64,000 bases of DNA from Euleptes europaea. Its lineage: Eukaryota; Chordata; Lepidosauria; Squamata; Sphaerodactylidae. The stretch spans positions 74,639,879-74,703,878 of the forward strand of contig NC_079314.1 in the NCBI RefSeq assembly GCF_029931775.1, given 5' to 3'. The notes beneath the pieces are model-generated. The model had not been told where the DNA came from and made no database searches. It saw only the letters and a program-made list of their open reading frames with translations. Shown here in pieces: positions 40,536 through 52,769 of this stretch (the first letter of the stretch is position 1; each line of letters starts with the position of its first letter). The position numbers were made by a program, and so were the translations under genes.

Positions 40536-41740
40536 TTTGCTGTACTCTGTGAAACACCAGCTAATTTTCTTCTGAAATTCTCTTATATCTTCCAGTAACC
40601 ACCATAAATTTGCAATATGATTGCTAGTGCCTCTTGCTTTTGTGAATCCAGCTAGAACATCTGGCATTTCTCATCCCATATATGGTAATAGTCTTTGTCG
40701 TAATATTTTGAGCATCACTTTGCTTGCATGAGAAATTAATGCAGTAGTCCAAGAGTTGCTGCAGTCTTCAACATCTCTTTTTTTGGCATTGAAATGTAAA
40801 TTGAGCATTTCCAGTCTGTGAGCCATTGTTTTTTTTCCCGTATTTGTTGTTTTCTTGTTGTTAACAAGAAAATCTTTTTCTTGTTAAGATTTTGTGGACT
40901 CTGTTTCTGTGGCTTGAAATAGCTCTATTGATATCCCATCTTTTCCGCTTGATTCGTTTCTCCTTATTACTCTTAGTGCAGCTTCACATTCTGAAATAGC
41001 AGGGTTTTTTTTCCAAAAGATCCTTCTTGGAAGGAATCTGTCATCCTGTCATCTGTGTAATTCTTCTGTGTATTGATCCCATCTTTTCTTTATTTTGATC
41101 TGTTCATTTAACATATTTCCATGTTGATCTTTCAGCAGACCCAACCATGCTTTAAATTTCCCCTTGATTTCTTGGTTCTTGTGGAATAGATTTCTTGTTC
41201 TTCCTTTTTTGTTGTTCTTTTCTATTTCTTTACGCTGCTTATTAAAACAGTTCTCTTTGTCTCTATGTGCAAGTCAGGAACACTGCATTTAGACTTCAGG
41301 TTCTACTTCTGTCACCTTTTACTTTTGCTTCTCATCTATCTTTAGCAATTTTAAGAGTTTTATCCATCATCCATTGAGGCTTTTCATTTCTTTTGACTAC
41401 AGGAATAGTCTTTGCACATTTTTCATTGATCATATCTCTAGTTTCTACTCATAGTTCTTCCAGTTCCCATTCACTTGCAAATCTGTTCTGTACATGGTCT
41501 TTAAACTCTTCAGGAATGTTGTTTAGGTTGTATTTTGGCACTATGAATGTTTTGGTGTTTTTCTTCAGCTTTATTCTAATTGTTGATATTAACAATTCAT
41601 TGTCTGTACCACAATCAGCTCCTGGTCTTGTTTTAGCAGAGAGAATAGAGCTTCTCCATCTTCTGCTTTTGCTTATGTAATCTATTTGAGTTCTGTATTG
41701 GCCATCCAGTGATGTCCACCTATATAATTGTCATCCAAAT
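40536..41740 (-). mobile_element. Bov-B LINE reverse transcriptase region (reverse)
   Basis: Minus translation near 40540-40667 reads FTKARGTSNHIANLWWLLED and IREFQKKISWCFTEYSKAF, matching the Bov-B RT block (GTRDQIANIRWIMEKAREF, CFIDYAKAFD). The rest towards 41740 is T-rich, diverged upstream ORF2 sequence. It is probably part of the same reverse insertion as 38035-38360, with the middle lost. Confidence 0.75.
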
Positions 41741-42118
41741 ATATGTATATATAAGAAATATGACAAATTTATATGCTAATAGATATTCAAATTGTCTTAC
41801 AAAAACATACAACTAATCAATAAAGAATTGAAAATATGCAGCAGTTTACCATTATTTATCCACTAGAGAAAACAGGACATAAAATATAAAGTTATTGAAA
41901 TGAAAAAAACTGAATCAGGAAGTCAGAGAAGGGGATGGGAAGATAGACCTTCAGGACTTACGTTGACCTTAGCAGTTAACATCTATTGCCCATAGTTTTC
42001 ACATTATATGAAGCACTATAAAATATGAATAGCCCCCAACTTTCAGTACTAGCATATTCTGCAATAATTTTAGTCTAAGAGGTTGATGGGTTTAAAAACA
42101 TATTTATTGTTTCCCTTG

Positions 42119-42345
42119 ATTTAAAGTGAATGCTTCAAACTAAACTGGCGAGTACTCCCTGTTAAGTCAATGGAATATTTCACATACTTAGTGAAAGGAG
42201 ATCATTGTGTTTAGAATGGTTTTCGGCTCAGTGGTAGAGAGTGATACTTAGAGCGGCATGGCTATGGAATATCATTTCCTAATACCCTGGAGAGTTGTAA
42301 CGAGTGTGTCCATTACTGAGCCAGATAGACCATTGTTCTGACTTT
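42119..42345 (+). repeat. Repeat block with SINE fragment (copy B of a duplicated segment)
   Basis: The segment 42119-42232 matches 37858-37970 closely. It is followed by ggctcagtggtagagagtga and a degraded SINE body (accctggagagttgtaacga, gagccagatagaccattgtt). Confidence 0.6.
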
Positions 42346-42844
42346 GTCTAAGGCATTCCCTTACATTCTGATTTGGAATAAGAGACACTGATAATATGTA
42401 TTCATTTTGTATTCACATTCCAGCAAAACATGACCCCACAGATTCCTCAGTGAGGCTATCGGCATAATATGATAAAAAAAGAAATTTAAAATAATAGAAA
42501 AAATAAGGGTATCTAAACTGTTTAAAATTACATCTTACCATTTTAACAGAGCAGCAGCATATAAAATGATCATAATGTGACTAGTTCACAATGCATATGT
42601 GCATTCATCTCTCCCACCCAAGTTGCTGAAATCAGGTTTTCACCAGCCTTCCAAAAGTAAAAGCAGACGAAGCTTGATGGGTTTCTTGGGGGACAGAATT
42701 CCACAGTGATGGTGCCACCACAGAAAAGGTTCTGTTCTTTGTTGTCACCAATCTAACCCCTAATAGCTGAGGAGTTCAGAGTTCAGTTTACATGGATTTC
42801 ATATGGGAGACAGTATTCCATAATCTGTAAACATGTGACCTGTT

Positions 42845-42968
42845 GTTGAGAGAGAGGGAGAGAGAGTGAATGACTGGAGCAAGGTCACCCTCTGAACTTT
42901 AAATCAGAGTGGGGATTTGAATCCAGGTCTCCCCAGTCCTCATCTGCCACTCTAACCACTACATAAAG
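42845..42968 (-). mobile_element. tRNA-derived SINE fragment (reverse)
   Basis: gagcaaggtcaccctctgaa, cagagtggggatttgaatcc, aggtctcccc and tgccactctaaccactacat are the reversed head and body of the same SINE as 47700-47930. Confidence 0.7.
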
Positions 42969-42969
42969 C

Positions 42970-43600
42970 TATGATGTGGTAATCTTTTTTCTGCAGCTGT
43001 AACATTTCCAAAACTGTGCCAACAACTAATTCTAGCATAATTTTCCTATGACTAATGTGCACAAGAAATCTCTTCCGAACTCATTACTTGAGCAGGTGAT
43101 GTTATGCTAGAATTGGCCCTTTTATCTGTCTGTTTGCAAGGAAGTGTACACTTTTAGGCTTCCCTTCCCTCAACATTATGGTTCCTGAAGGATCAGACTG
43201 TTGAGCACAGCTGCACATTCCTGCCTGCTCCGTAGGAGCAACTAATGCTAATCAGTTTAGGAAACACCTCATATATTTTGGGATAGGATATAAATAAAGC
43301 CAGCACTTCCTGTGTGGCAGTTCATCAGATTTTTTTTAATCCTCTCTGTTGGAGAAGCCTGCTGTGCAAACTGACTCCTTCTCCTTTCCAGATCTTCTTT
43401 TTCCAGTTCTTTAAGTGAAGGCTCCTGGTATTCTAACCATGTGCTTTGCAGATGAAGAGGTTTCCTGTACAATAATTTGCTATTCAAGCCCTTTAGTCTT
43501 TTTCAAAAAAGTGAAGATTTTTGTTTTCTGGGAGCACTGTTGCCTAGATATTTAAAACTCCTCTGTGTTTCACGTGAGTAAGGAAAATAATGGCTGATAC
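42970..43600. other. Unannotated, apparently single-copy block
   Basis: No gene or repeat recognised. A TATA-like gatataaataaagcc lies at 43288-43302. Could hold regulatory sequence; nothing in it proves this. Confidence 0.3.
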
Positions 43601-43630
43601 GGTGAACTCTCAACTGATAGGACTTAAAGC

Positions 43631-43975
43631 ACGGGTCCCCAGCCAGGTGCCTGAGGGCGCCATGGTGCCCTCCAACACCTTTTCTGGTGCCCATCATGTG
43701 TTTTTAGAAAAAGGGCATGGCCAGGTGGGGTTTTTGCCCAGCAAGACTTCTGATTGGCTATGTAGAATTTTTAAACTGTTGCTTTGGCAGCAGCTGCCAC
43801 CACAGCAAAAGGATCTTCAGGATATGACTGAAGGTAAGATGCATCATCCATTTTGTGGCTGTCTCTCCCTCCTGCAGCAACCATTTTGTGGCAGCCATTC
43901 TGTGACTGCTCCCACCATGCTGTGTCAGAATTCCAGATGTGCCTGCAGCTTCAAAAACGTTGGGGATCCCTGACC
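43631..43975. mobile_element. hAT-like MITE of the TTGGGGATCCCTG family (copy 1)
   Basis: Starts gggtccccagccaggtgcct and ends aaaaacgttggggatccctg, inverted ends. Internal blocks gtgcccatcatgtg, gccattctgtgactgctccc and ttccagatgtgcctgcagct match 54416-54911. Confidence 0.7.
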
Positions 43976-45050
43976 TAAGGAGTACCCTACTCACACCTGT
44001 GCTTTGCTTGTGGAGGATTATAACCAGCATAGGCAACCTACAGCCTATAAGCAACTCCCCTCCCAAAGCACTTCTGTCTTTGTCACTCTTAACTTGTTCT
44101 TAGAATCTCTGCATCTACTTTTAAAAACTGAAGTAGCCATCTTGTTCTCCTGATCAGAGACAGATTTCAAACGGTAATGGCAAATGCAGCGTAATGATCA
44201 GGGCCAACTGAAGTATTCACTCTTGATCAGCGCAGAATGGTTAGGCGTACTTGGATAAGAGAGACTCTGCATCTGTTCAGTATTTGCTTTGAATGATCTT
44301 AGGGGATGCTTCAAGCCGTACAGCTCTAAGATTCTCTGAAGAGATTTGGAAGGAATCCATGACATTTTAATAAAAATCAACAAGCATTATGCCATGTCTT
44401 TTACTGAGTGTGCTTTCTGTGAACTGAAAAACAAATGATTTTTCCCCACTTTCAATCATTTGCCATAATTATCCAAGACATCACTCTCTCAATACATTCC
44501 ATTAAAATATGCTTATCGTGTAATTTCACACTGCTCCTTCTGTAGGATAGAGATTCCTTTTATATGGATTTTAAATACAAAAAAAAAATCAGCATGCAGT
44601 ATGTTTTAGTCAGGCATTTTCTTTATTCCCACAATATTTGGGTCAAAACATAATCCATTTCTTTTAACACCTCCTCATTGGTTACCCAATAGGCTCATAA
44701 ATGTTGTAGAACTGTATTCTACAGGCATGTACTTGGCAGGAGGTGCTTGGTTCTGTGCAGGTGTGTTCTGATGCTGGCCAGCTTTCCTGCTAAGTGGAAG
44801 CAGAGCAGCCTCACTGCTTAAAAGAGATCTAGAAATGGGATATTACTTGTTGCACTGTAATAATACAGTGGGACATGCAGTGGCCAAAGCTACACTGGGC
44901 ATGGTTGTAGTCGGTTCAGGTTCACGTCTCTGCTCAGCTGCAAAGCTCAGACTGGCTTCACACAGTACCAATCCCTACATGGAAAGAACCACTGTTGAGA
45001 ATGGCTCAGTTTTCATGTACAAGTTTTAACATGAGGTGATTCTACCTGAG
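43976..45050. other. Unannotated intergenic sequence
   Basis: No coding exon recognised; A+T-rich with a short poly-A near 44578-44588. Repeats resume with a GGTTGCCA-type end at 45054. Confidence 0.35.
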
Positions 45051-45053
45051 GGT

Positions 45054-45240
45054 GAGGTTGCCAACTACCTGGAGGGGGGAAATGGTCCTGTCGTTTTAAA
45101 AGAGGCCGAATTGGGATGTTATTTCCCAGTCGATATAATCTACCTCCATGTTATGAAAAGCTTTAGCTGCCCACTTCTACACATTAAGCCTTATTTAAAC
45201 GAACAGGACATTTTCTCCTGGTCTGTTAGCAACCCTGCCT
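45054..45240. mobile_element. Diverged GGTTGCCA-type MITE
   Basis: Begins gaggttgccaactacctgga and ends ttctcctggtctgttagcaa followed by ccctgcc, inverted ends of the family. The interior is diverged. Confidence 0.45.
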
Positions 45241-45409
45241 GAGTGTAAATCATGTGCGTAAATTCTGGGAAACCATGATTGGCTGTTTCTCAATGCAAGT
45301 ACAAGCAGCAATTTATATGCATCACACATTATAATCTATATGTTGGGATTTCACAATTTCCTGTATAGAAGTAAATTTCATGTAGAAACTTAGAGGGCTA
45401 ACGCACTTA

Positions 45410-46330
45410 CTGTTTGAAACGTTTATTGAGACGTTTTATTCATTCATGATCACACTTCCCCCCTCCTTTGGGGGTGGAACCGTTTTGCAGTCGTGTAATC
45501 CCCGTGCTTTCCAAAAACACTTATAGAACTATGTTTTTCCTTTCTCCATTTCCCAGATGGCTTCCTCTGAAGTGCAGATAAGATTGAGACGCTGTTTCTT
45601 TCTCCGCCCCTCTGTTCACACCCACTGTGTAGCCCATGTCCCCTCCTCTTTCCCTCCGGTGGCCATGTTCGTTGTTTTTTTTAAAATAAATGCACTTGGA
45701 GTAACATTGGATCGTTATGTCTTCTTCCTAAAAAAAGGGATCAGGCAAGTTATTTAAAGCCAGCAAAGAAGTGACCCATTCTCCACCAAGTCTCCTTTGT
45801 TTCTGTGTTACAGACGAGGCTCAGACAAGGCTGTAAAGGAAACTTGTTCCTTTTGTTCTAATCCCCCCTTCCCTTGAGAGCTGGGGGAGAATGATTGTTT
45901 CTGAGTTTCTTCTTTCTTTTCTCTCCCCCCACCCCCCGTTTTCCTCCTGGTGCAATATCCCCAAGGGAAGATCTGAATGATTTCCTGCTTTTTGTCCCTT
46001 TGCATTTGCGTGAGAACTAGAAGCATGGGGAAAACCGTGAGCCCATCGTCCTATCGTCCCGATGCACTGACGATCCCACGCAAGCGCACCAAAATGCCGA
46101 GGAAGGTGGAGGGGAACCCAAGCAAGTTACGTGGTGCTCTCTCCACGCCCCCTTCTCTCTTTTGTGCGCTGTTTCATTGGAGGTGCGCTCTGAAAGCAAA
46201 CGTTCCAGAGATGTTAGAACGAGCTGAAGTGCAGGGGGGAAACAGGAAATCGCATCCAGCATGATCGCTTTTAAGGTGTTTTCCATACATTTCCCAGCCT
46301 GGGTGCGATAAGCCTCTTAGTCATATGTGG
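45410..46330. repeat. Repeat-like region, unclassified
   Basis: The CG-containing blocks (ttgagacgttttattcattc, gatccccgtgc-like sequence, acgatcccacgcaagcgcac) differ from the surrounding composition. No inverted ends, target duplication or protein similarity was found. Confidence 0.3.
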
Positions 46331-46399
46331 GCAGCATTGGACAACCTTGGTCACGTCACTGTTTTTCAAATAAACTTGTAGTAAGAATAATGGCTTTAA

Positions 46400-46985
46400 G
46401 CATCATTTTGTTTGGTGAACAGGTACTACAGAAATTACTAACAATTGGGTCTCATCTTTAGCACTATGATAGAACTGCAAAAGGTGCAGAAAAAAGCAGT
46501 TGCAGTGGTCAGGAGGTTCAAGTGCCCTACTTACAAGGAACAGCTAAAGCATTCAAAACAACTTAATTTAGAAAAGGCGGAGGGAAGGTGGCATGGTATG
46601 GCCCAATCCTCTCTAATCTCGGAAGCTAAGTAAGGTGGGTACTGGGAAGGGAGACCACCAAGGAAGATTCTGCAGAAGAAAGCAATGGCAAACCACCTGT
46701 TCTTCTCACTTGGCTTGAAAGCCCTTGGTGAGGTCACCATATAAGTAAGCTGTTACTTGATGGCACATACATATGTAAATTAGAGAAGACAACTAGGAAG
46801 CAACATGATTGCCTTTTTAAAGTATTTTTTTTAGTAATAGTACTGGAAATATGGGTGATGGCAGCTGATGATGAATAGACAAAAAAGATTATATTTCACA
46901 CAATACTTAACTAATCTATGGAATTCACTGGCCTATAATGTACTGAGATATACTACCTTGGATGGCTTTTTTAAAAAGTTATATA
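46400..46985 (+). mobile_element. CR1/L3-like LINE fragment hosting a 5S SINE
   Basis: IELQKVQKKAVAVVRRFKCP, TYKEQLKHSKQLNLEKAEG and, after 46776, aactaatctatggaattcac, ttggatggctttttt match CR1/L3 3' coding sequence as at 49850-50110. Confidence 0.65.
46583..46775 (+). mobile_element. 5S rRNA-derived SINE with Bov-B-like tail, inside CR1/L3
   Basis: ctctaatctcggaagctaag, gtactgggaagggagaccac and caaggaagattctgcagaag carry the 5S block. The tail is gtcaccatataagtaagctg and ttacttgatggcac. Confidence 0.8.
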
Positions 46986-47699
46986 AATTAACAGATGATT
47001 TGTTTCTTGGTGGTTAGTAGTTCAGAGGTAGCATCCCTATGAACACCAGATATGAGAGTCCTAACGTGCCCGGACTGGGAAGATTTTCTTGCCCACTTGG
47101 AGGCTTCCTGGAAATATCTGCTGGGAACATCTCAGTCATCCAGGTGGGCCATTCTGATTTATTAGTCAGACTCTTCCTGCTACTAACTTGATGGCTGCAG
47201 ATACCAGAATGCTTAAGTGACACTGGGGGTGGGGTGGGGGTAGAATAGAAGACCTGTACTGAAGCCTGCCCAGGAGGCAGGTTGTCCAGTAATTCTAAAA
47301 TGTCGGTTTATTTATGTCATTATTTGCTATAACTTTCTGTTCACTGAATATCAAAGGTGGCTAATACTATGTATAAAATAATCCATAAGAATGAAAAACA
47401 AAACAAAAATTCCAACCTTGTTAAAATCTCAGGGCTCCAGTAAACAGTATTCCTCCAAAGCATTTTTTGGCTTTGTTCAGTAAAGTATATTTCTCTGGAA
47501 TTTTTCTCTTAATCTCTTCTCTACATGCTAGATTGCATGGACTATGTAGTTGTACCCTGTTATTTCTTTGTTGATCTAGTACTGCGCTAGAAGGAACCCT
47601 TCCAAGCGGGTCAGTCTAGACATTCCCAGACGGTACCCTGAATGGTGGCAGCTGTTACCAGTCTCTTTCCATGGAACCCTTCGTTTAAGGGAGTTTCCC

Positions 47700-47930
47700 A
47701 GCAAGGTTTAGTGATTAGAGTGCTGGACTAGGATGTGGGAGACCCAGGTCTGAATCCCCACTCTGCCATGGAAGCTTGCTCGGTGACCCTGGGCCAGTCA
47801 TGCACACGCCGCCTAAACTACCTCACAGGGTTGCTGTGAAGATAAAATGGATGAGCGGAGAATGATGTAAGCTGCTTTGGGGAGAAAAGCAGAGTTATGA
47901 ATTAAGTAAAAAATAAAATAGATATAGTCT
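47700..47930 (+). mobile_element. tRNA-derived SINE with L2-like tail
   Basis: agcaaggtttagtgattaga head, gactaggatgtgggagaccc, ctgaatccccactctgccat, ggtgaccctgggccagtcat, cctcacagggttgctgtgaa, tgatgtaagctgctttgggg and tail attaagtaaaaaataaaata. Confidence 0.8.
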
Positions 47931-47971
47931 AAGATTAAGGTTGCCCTTTGGTCAACGGTGGTGGGTGGGAG

Positions 47972-48165
47972 TAAGGTTGGCAGCTCCAGGTTGGGAGACT
48001 CCTGGAGATTTGGGAGTGGACAGGGACTTCAGTGGGGTACAATGCCATAGAGCCCACCTTCCAAAGCATCTATTTTCTCCAGGGGAACCGATCTCTGTAG
48101 TGTGGAGATGAGCTGTAATTCGGGGAAATCCCCAGGTCCCACCTGGAGGCTGGCATCCCTATCCA
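47972..48165 (+). mobile_element. GGTTGCCA-family MITE
   Basis: ggttggcagctccaggttgg, gacttcagtggggtacaatg, ccatagagcccaccttccaa, tctccaggggaaccgatctc and cacctggaggctggcatccc. Confidence 0.8.
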
Positions 48166-48288
48166 AGATGGTGCTGAAAGATCTGTAGAGATGTTGCCCT
48201 TTGCACTGGGAGTGGGAGTCCCACACTTTAGGAGTGGCTACTCACATCCCAACTGCAGATGCCAACTTTACACAGTAATCTTATAAAT

Positions 48289-48695
48289 AGGTTCTTGTGG
48301 GCTATCCTGGCTGTGTGACCGTGGTCTTGGTATTTTCTTTCCTGACGTTTCGCCAGCAGGCATCTTCAGAGGAGTAACACTGAAGGACAGTGTCTCTCAG
48401 AGTCAAGTGTGTAGGAAGAGTAATATATAGTCCGAAGGGGGTTGGGTTTGAGCTGAGTCATAGTCCTGCAAAGTATTAAAGGTAATGTGCTAATCATTGT
48501 CCTGTAAGTATCAAGATAATGTACTAATGAGGGTGTGGTATGTTAATGTGGAACCATTGTATCCTGAAGCGATCTGTTAACATGTGGAATCCAAAGCTAA
48601 TCCGCATGGCTATTGTGGACTGTAGTCTTTGTTAGTCTGGAGGTTTCAGGACAGGAAGCCAAGCCTGAACTCTGACTGTGAAAGCTTTCGACAAT
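48289..48695. mobile_element. Palindromic-arm element (copy 3), 12-13 bp target duplication
   Basis: Left ggttcttgtgggctatcctg and cctgacgtttcgccagcagg; right end gaactctgactgtgaaagct followed by ttcgacaat. AATCTTATAAAT flanks both sides (48277-48288 and 48696-48707). The inner part matches 9900-10150 (gaaggacagtgtctctcag, gtaggaagagtaatatatag). Confidence 0.8.
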
Positions 48696-48884
48696 AATCT
48701 TATAAATGCCTAGAATCCATATGGCTGCAAACATGTGATTATGCCTGTTTTTGTAAGTAGTCCACAGATAAGAGCCAGTGGCTACTTTTAGTTAGTGGGA
48801 TGATCCTTGCACAGGTAGAGGTCTGTTCTTCTGATATCATCGTGTGAAGGTTATTGCTCATATTGATTTGGTACAGTATGAGAG

Positions 48885-49145
48885 TCAGCATGGTGTAGTG
48901 GTTGAGAGCTGCAGATTTCAATCTGGAGAACTGGTTTTGATTCCCCACTCCTCCACATGAAGCCTGCTGGGTGACCTTGGGCCAGTCACAGTTTTCTCAG
49001 AACTCTGTCAGCCCCACCTATCTCACAAGGTGCCTGTTGTGGGGTGAGGAAGGAATTGTGATTGTAAGCTGCTTTGAAACTTCTTAATGTAGAGAAAAGC
49101 CTTGGTTTGATCCAGCATGGCTTTTCTTATATTTTATGTTCTAAT
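48885..49145 (+). mobile_element. Sauria-type SINE followed by a CR1/L3 tail
   Basis: gtcagcatggtgtagtggtt, ggttttgattccccactcct, gtgaccttgggccagtcaca, gtgattgtaagctgctttga, then gatccagcatggcttttctt and atattttatgttct from a CR1/L3 3' end. Confidence 0.75.
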
Positions 49146-49599
49146 ATTGCAGGGTGCCTTGAAACATATTCTGAACTCTCTCTAAAATCTAGGTCTTTCC
49201 AGTGCCAGATTTCTTCCCTACATGGTACATTCACCTCAATTTTAACCATGTATCTCTTTAACTAACATAAGTATTGCATTCTTTTTTGATCTTCCTGGCA
49301 TATTGCAAAACCTCAGCCCAGTCCTTTTGTAGTGAAAAGTACAGACCAAAGTCCTTAAAGCTTATTCCCAGTTCAAATGAATGGCCACTCAAAGCTCATC
49401 TGTGGGAATTAAGTCAAGTGGCAAGCTTTTAGTTTTCTGATAAATTCATGGCCAGGTGTTTCGGTGTGAAAAAGGGGTCAAAATAATTTAAGAGCCACCA
49501 ATCACAATGCCATTCAAAGTAGAATTGTGATGTTCCAAGTCTTATCACCAATTTTTAAAAAGGAATTCTAAAGGATTTATCTGAACTGCTTGAGTGGAT

Positions 49600-50330
49600 A
49601 ACTATATGGCAAATGAAGTTCAATGTAAGTAAGTGTGATCAAAATGGAGGGGGGAGGGAATCCTAACTTGAAATGTACATGGATGGGTACTGAACTTACG
49701 GACTGACCAGGATAGCCAAAGCTCTTTGGGTTGTGGTGGATGGTTGAGTGAAAATGTTGAGTCTGTGGGAACCAGCAGTGAAAAAGTCAAATTCCCTTCA
49801 ATGACAGACTTAGGAGTTAGGGGCTTTTTAGTTTAGAGAAACAATGAGTAAGGGGGGCATGACTGAGGTTAATACAATGATGCATGGGGAGGAGATAGCA
49901 TACAGGGAGAACTTTCACTCTAGTATAATTTGCAAGCACCCATAAAGTTGATGAGCAGCAGATTCAGGACCGACAAAAGGAAACACTTTTTTACCCAAAG
50001 AATAATTCAGTTGTGGGATTCACTACTCCAGGATGTAGTGATGACCACCAATTTAGTTGGCTTTAAAATGGGATCAGGCAAATTGATGGAGCATAGGTCC
50101 ATCAGTGGTTATTACCCACAATGATTAAAAGCATCTTCTGTGTTCATAGAAAGTATCCCTCTGGATACCAGTGTGTGTGGAGGGCAACAACTGGAGGAGG
50201 CCTTGAACTCTATTCCCTGCTTTTAAGTGTTCCAGAGGCATCTGGTTGGCCATTGTGTGAAACAGGATACCGCACTACCTGGACCACCGGTCTGATACAG
50301 CAAACTGCTGTTCTATTTGTTTAATAGCAC
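49600..50330 (+). mobile_element. CR1/L3-like LINE 3' region
   Basis: LMSSRFRTDKRKHFFTQRII, QLWDSLLQDVVMTTNLVGFK and RSISGYYP, then a 3' UTR with gaggcatctggttggccatt and ggtctgatacagcaaactgc. The 5' part near 49600-49850 is diverged. Confidence 0.75.
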
Positions 50331-50715
50331 ACCAGCATTCAAGACAATCATCCTGAGATATTTTATAAGAAAAAGAAGGCCAATTTTGTCTTATTTATTT
50401 TTATTTTCCACTCTTCATGCTAATTCCTTTGCTGGAAAAAAAGGTTGAATATTTATTTGAACAGAGTCTTCATTCAGGCAGAAAGCAGAAAACCAGGGTA
50501 GATAAAATAACAGAACATTATCGCAACTGCAACCAGCACCAAGGTTTCTCTTTTCTGCTTTTAGTCTGTTGGCCATTCTTGGGAGGTGTTTTTTTTTTTT
50601 TTTAAGGCCTTGAGATGTTTTTTTCAAGGTATCTTTTATTTTGTCCTATTCAGTTATTCAGCAGCCATTGCCAAGTCAGCTAGAGGAGATTTTGTTTTAT
50701 AATTTTTTAAACAAA
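50330..50715. other. Unannotated A+T-rich sequence
   Basis: Poly-T tract at about 50589-50603; no gene or named repeat seen. Confidence 0.35.
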
Positions 50716-50819
50716 CATTTTACACTGATTTAATTACATGCAAGTCAGCCTTCCTCACTTGGTGGGGCTTCTGCATTTCTAGGTGGGGCTTCAGGAAAAA
50801 AGACTGAACAATTAGTACT

Positions 50820-51060
50820 TTTGTCATTACCCAACTTTTCCTAACGTTATTGTCTTTTCCAGTGAGTGAGTCTTGTCTTCTCATGATGTGACCAAAGTAC
50901 AATATCCTCAGTTCAGACATTTTCGCTTCTAGAACCACTTCAGGCTTGATTTGGTCTAGAACCCACTGATTTGTCTTTTTGGTACTATCCGTGGAATCTA
51001 TTTTCTTCCTGTCAGCTTTCTTCATTGTCCAACTTTCACACCCATACATGGTAATAGGGA
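50820..51060 (-). mobile_element. Bov-B LINE fragment (reverse)
   Basis: Minus translation MYGCESWTMKKADRKKIDST, KTNQWVLDQIKPEVVLEAKM, SELRILYFGHIMRRQDSL matches the Bov-B C-terminal region. Confidence 0.9.
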
Positions 51061-51294
51061 ATACTGTGGCATGAACTTGAATTAAGAATATTCAGCTCCC
51101 AATATTTCAACATTTTAAAAGTGTTATGGTTGCAATCCTAAGAACCTCAACCAAGCCATGGCAAAAACTTTAGAGAGAGAGAGCACTTGAAAGAGTTTAC
51201 AGGAGAACTTCTTCCCCCAAACAATCACAATATGTAGTTTACAAACATTCTTTACAACACCCCTTCCAACTTTTGACTGGGATAAAAAGAGATC

Positions 51295-51395
51295 TCCATT
51301 CCTTCTTGTGTCTGATGAAGGGAGCTTTGACTCTCAAAATCTTATACCCTGAAACTCTTGTTGGTCTCTATGGTACCACTGGACTCGAATCTAAT
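51295..51395 (+). repeat. Half copy of a reptile dispersed repeat
   Basis: gtctgatgaagggagctttg, actctcaaaatcttataccc and ttggtctctatggtaccact match the end of the hairpin family at 17820-17985. Confidence 0.5.
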
Positions 51396-51403
51396 ATATG
51401 GTA

Positions 51404-51800
51404 CAGGTTGAGTTAGTATCCCCTATCCGGACAACCAAAATCCAGACCTTTGGAGCCAACATGCAGGCAGATCCCTGCCTCTCCAAAGTCTGGAGAAACT
51501 GGGCTGGGCAGATCTCACTTTAGCTTCCCTGCCGCAGTCCACATGGCGTTTGACTGTGGTGGGAAGAGATTCTAAACTGAAGCCTGGGCGGCTGTGAGCA
51601 AGCCTAGACTTCAGTTTAGCTTCTCTCTCTGCTGCAGTCAAACTCCAGCTGTGGGAGGGGGGATGCTAAACTGAAGTTGCATGTCCAGACTTCAGTTTAG
51701 CATCCCCGCTGCAGCCCAACTTCCGATCCAAAATCCAGACAGATCCAAAATATGGACCACTTCTGGTCCCAAGCTGTCCAGATGAGGGATACTCAACCTG
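51404..51800. mobile_element. Tigger-like (Tc1/mariner) MITE, 397 bp, TA target duplication
   Basis: Left end CAGGTTGAGT then TATCCCCTATCCGGAC; right end gtccagatgagggatactca then acctg, inverted. TA flanks both sides (51402-51403 and 51801-51802). The subterminal gggaccagaagtggtcc-like sequence (reverse) recalls mammalian MER2/Tigger MITEs. The interior holds inverted acttcagtttagc blocks. Confidence 0.8.
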
Positions 51801-51809
51801 TATGGAAAT

Positions 51810-52765
51810 CTTGACTTAAATACACAGCTGCAAGTTGCAAAAAAATTACATCAGCATAATCTCACTGAAGTCTACAGATCTTCTCTGGATTGACAAGTAC
51901 TAGCATCTGGATTGTCCTCTGTAGTCTAACCCAAAAAAAGAACTTTCCCATTTATCTGGTCCAAATGAACCTAGCATTATATGTGCCCTCAAGACCATTC
52001 AGATAAAGAGTGTTGTATTCTATGCCCTTTCTGCCGTACCTTTTTCATCTTGGGCCTCCAGTGTCCTCAGATTGCTCATATAAATGCTCACCTAGCAGTT
52101 CAGTTTTGCAGTTTTGCACTCTTTTCAGCCACACTGTAAACATATATTTAATACTAGTGTGTAGTGATATATATTGGAAAGTGCCAACAGTCCCTTATTC
52201 CAGCACATTTTGTACGACCTTGGACAAGTCCTTTGATTTGTCTGTTTGGCATTTCCTTACTGTTCTGTGGACATAATATTTCTTTTATTTTCCTTGTCTA
52301 CATAAATAGCTAACTTTTTTGTAACAGCTGATTGTTAGTGTGTGTGTGTATACATACCCAGTGCTTAGCACAGCAAGATCTCAATCTCCACTGGAGCCTC
52401 TAAGTACCACCACAAGACTGCAAGGTTATCAGTACGGACAACTGGGTTTGAAAAATCAGAGAAAGGTCTCAGTCAAACTATTATGTTTGCTTCCTAAAAG
52501 AGCACTGAAATGTAGCTGTATGCAAATGCTAGAAATAGTAATGTCCTTGAGTAATGTAATATTAGTTCTTAGGAGGCAGGCAAAAGCAGAGAAGTTGATA
52601 ATAATTTTCCTTCCAACTAGAGCCCTTCCTGCTGTGAACACTGAATAAGGGCTTTCCTAATGGACATAATTTCTGGCTGTGTTTTACATGCTAATTTCGT
52701 TGTACAGAATGGTCCTCTGAGATTTGACCAGCACAAATGCATCTTGACTAACTGAATTTAATAGT
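51810..52765. other. Unannotated intergenic sequence
   Basis: No gene recognised; a short (TG)n lies near 52338-52350. No clear repeat family. Confidence 0.35.
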
Positions 52766-52769
52766 GTGC

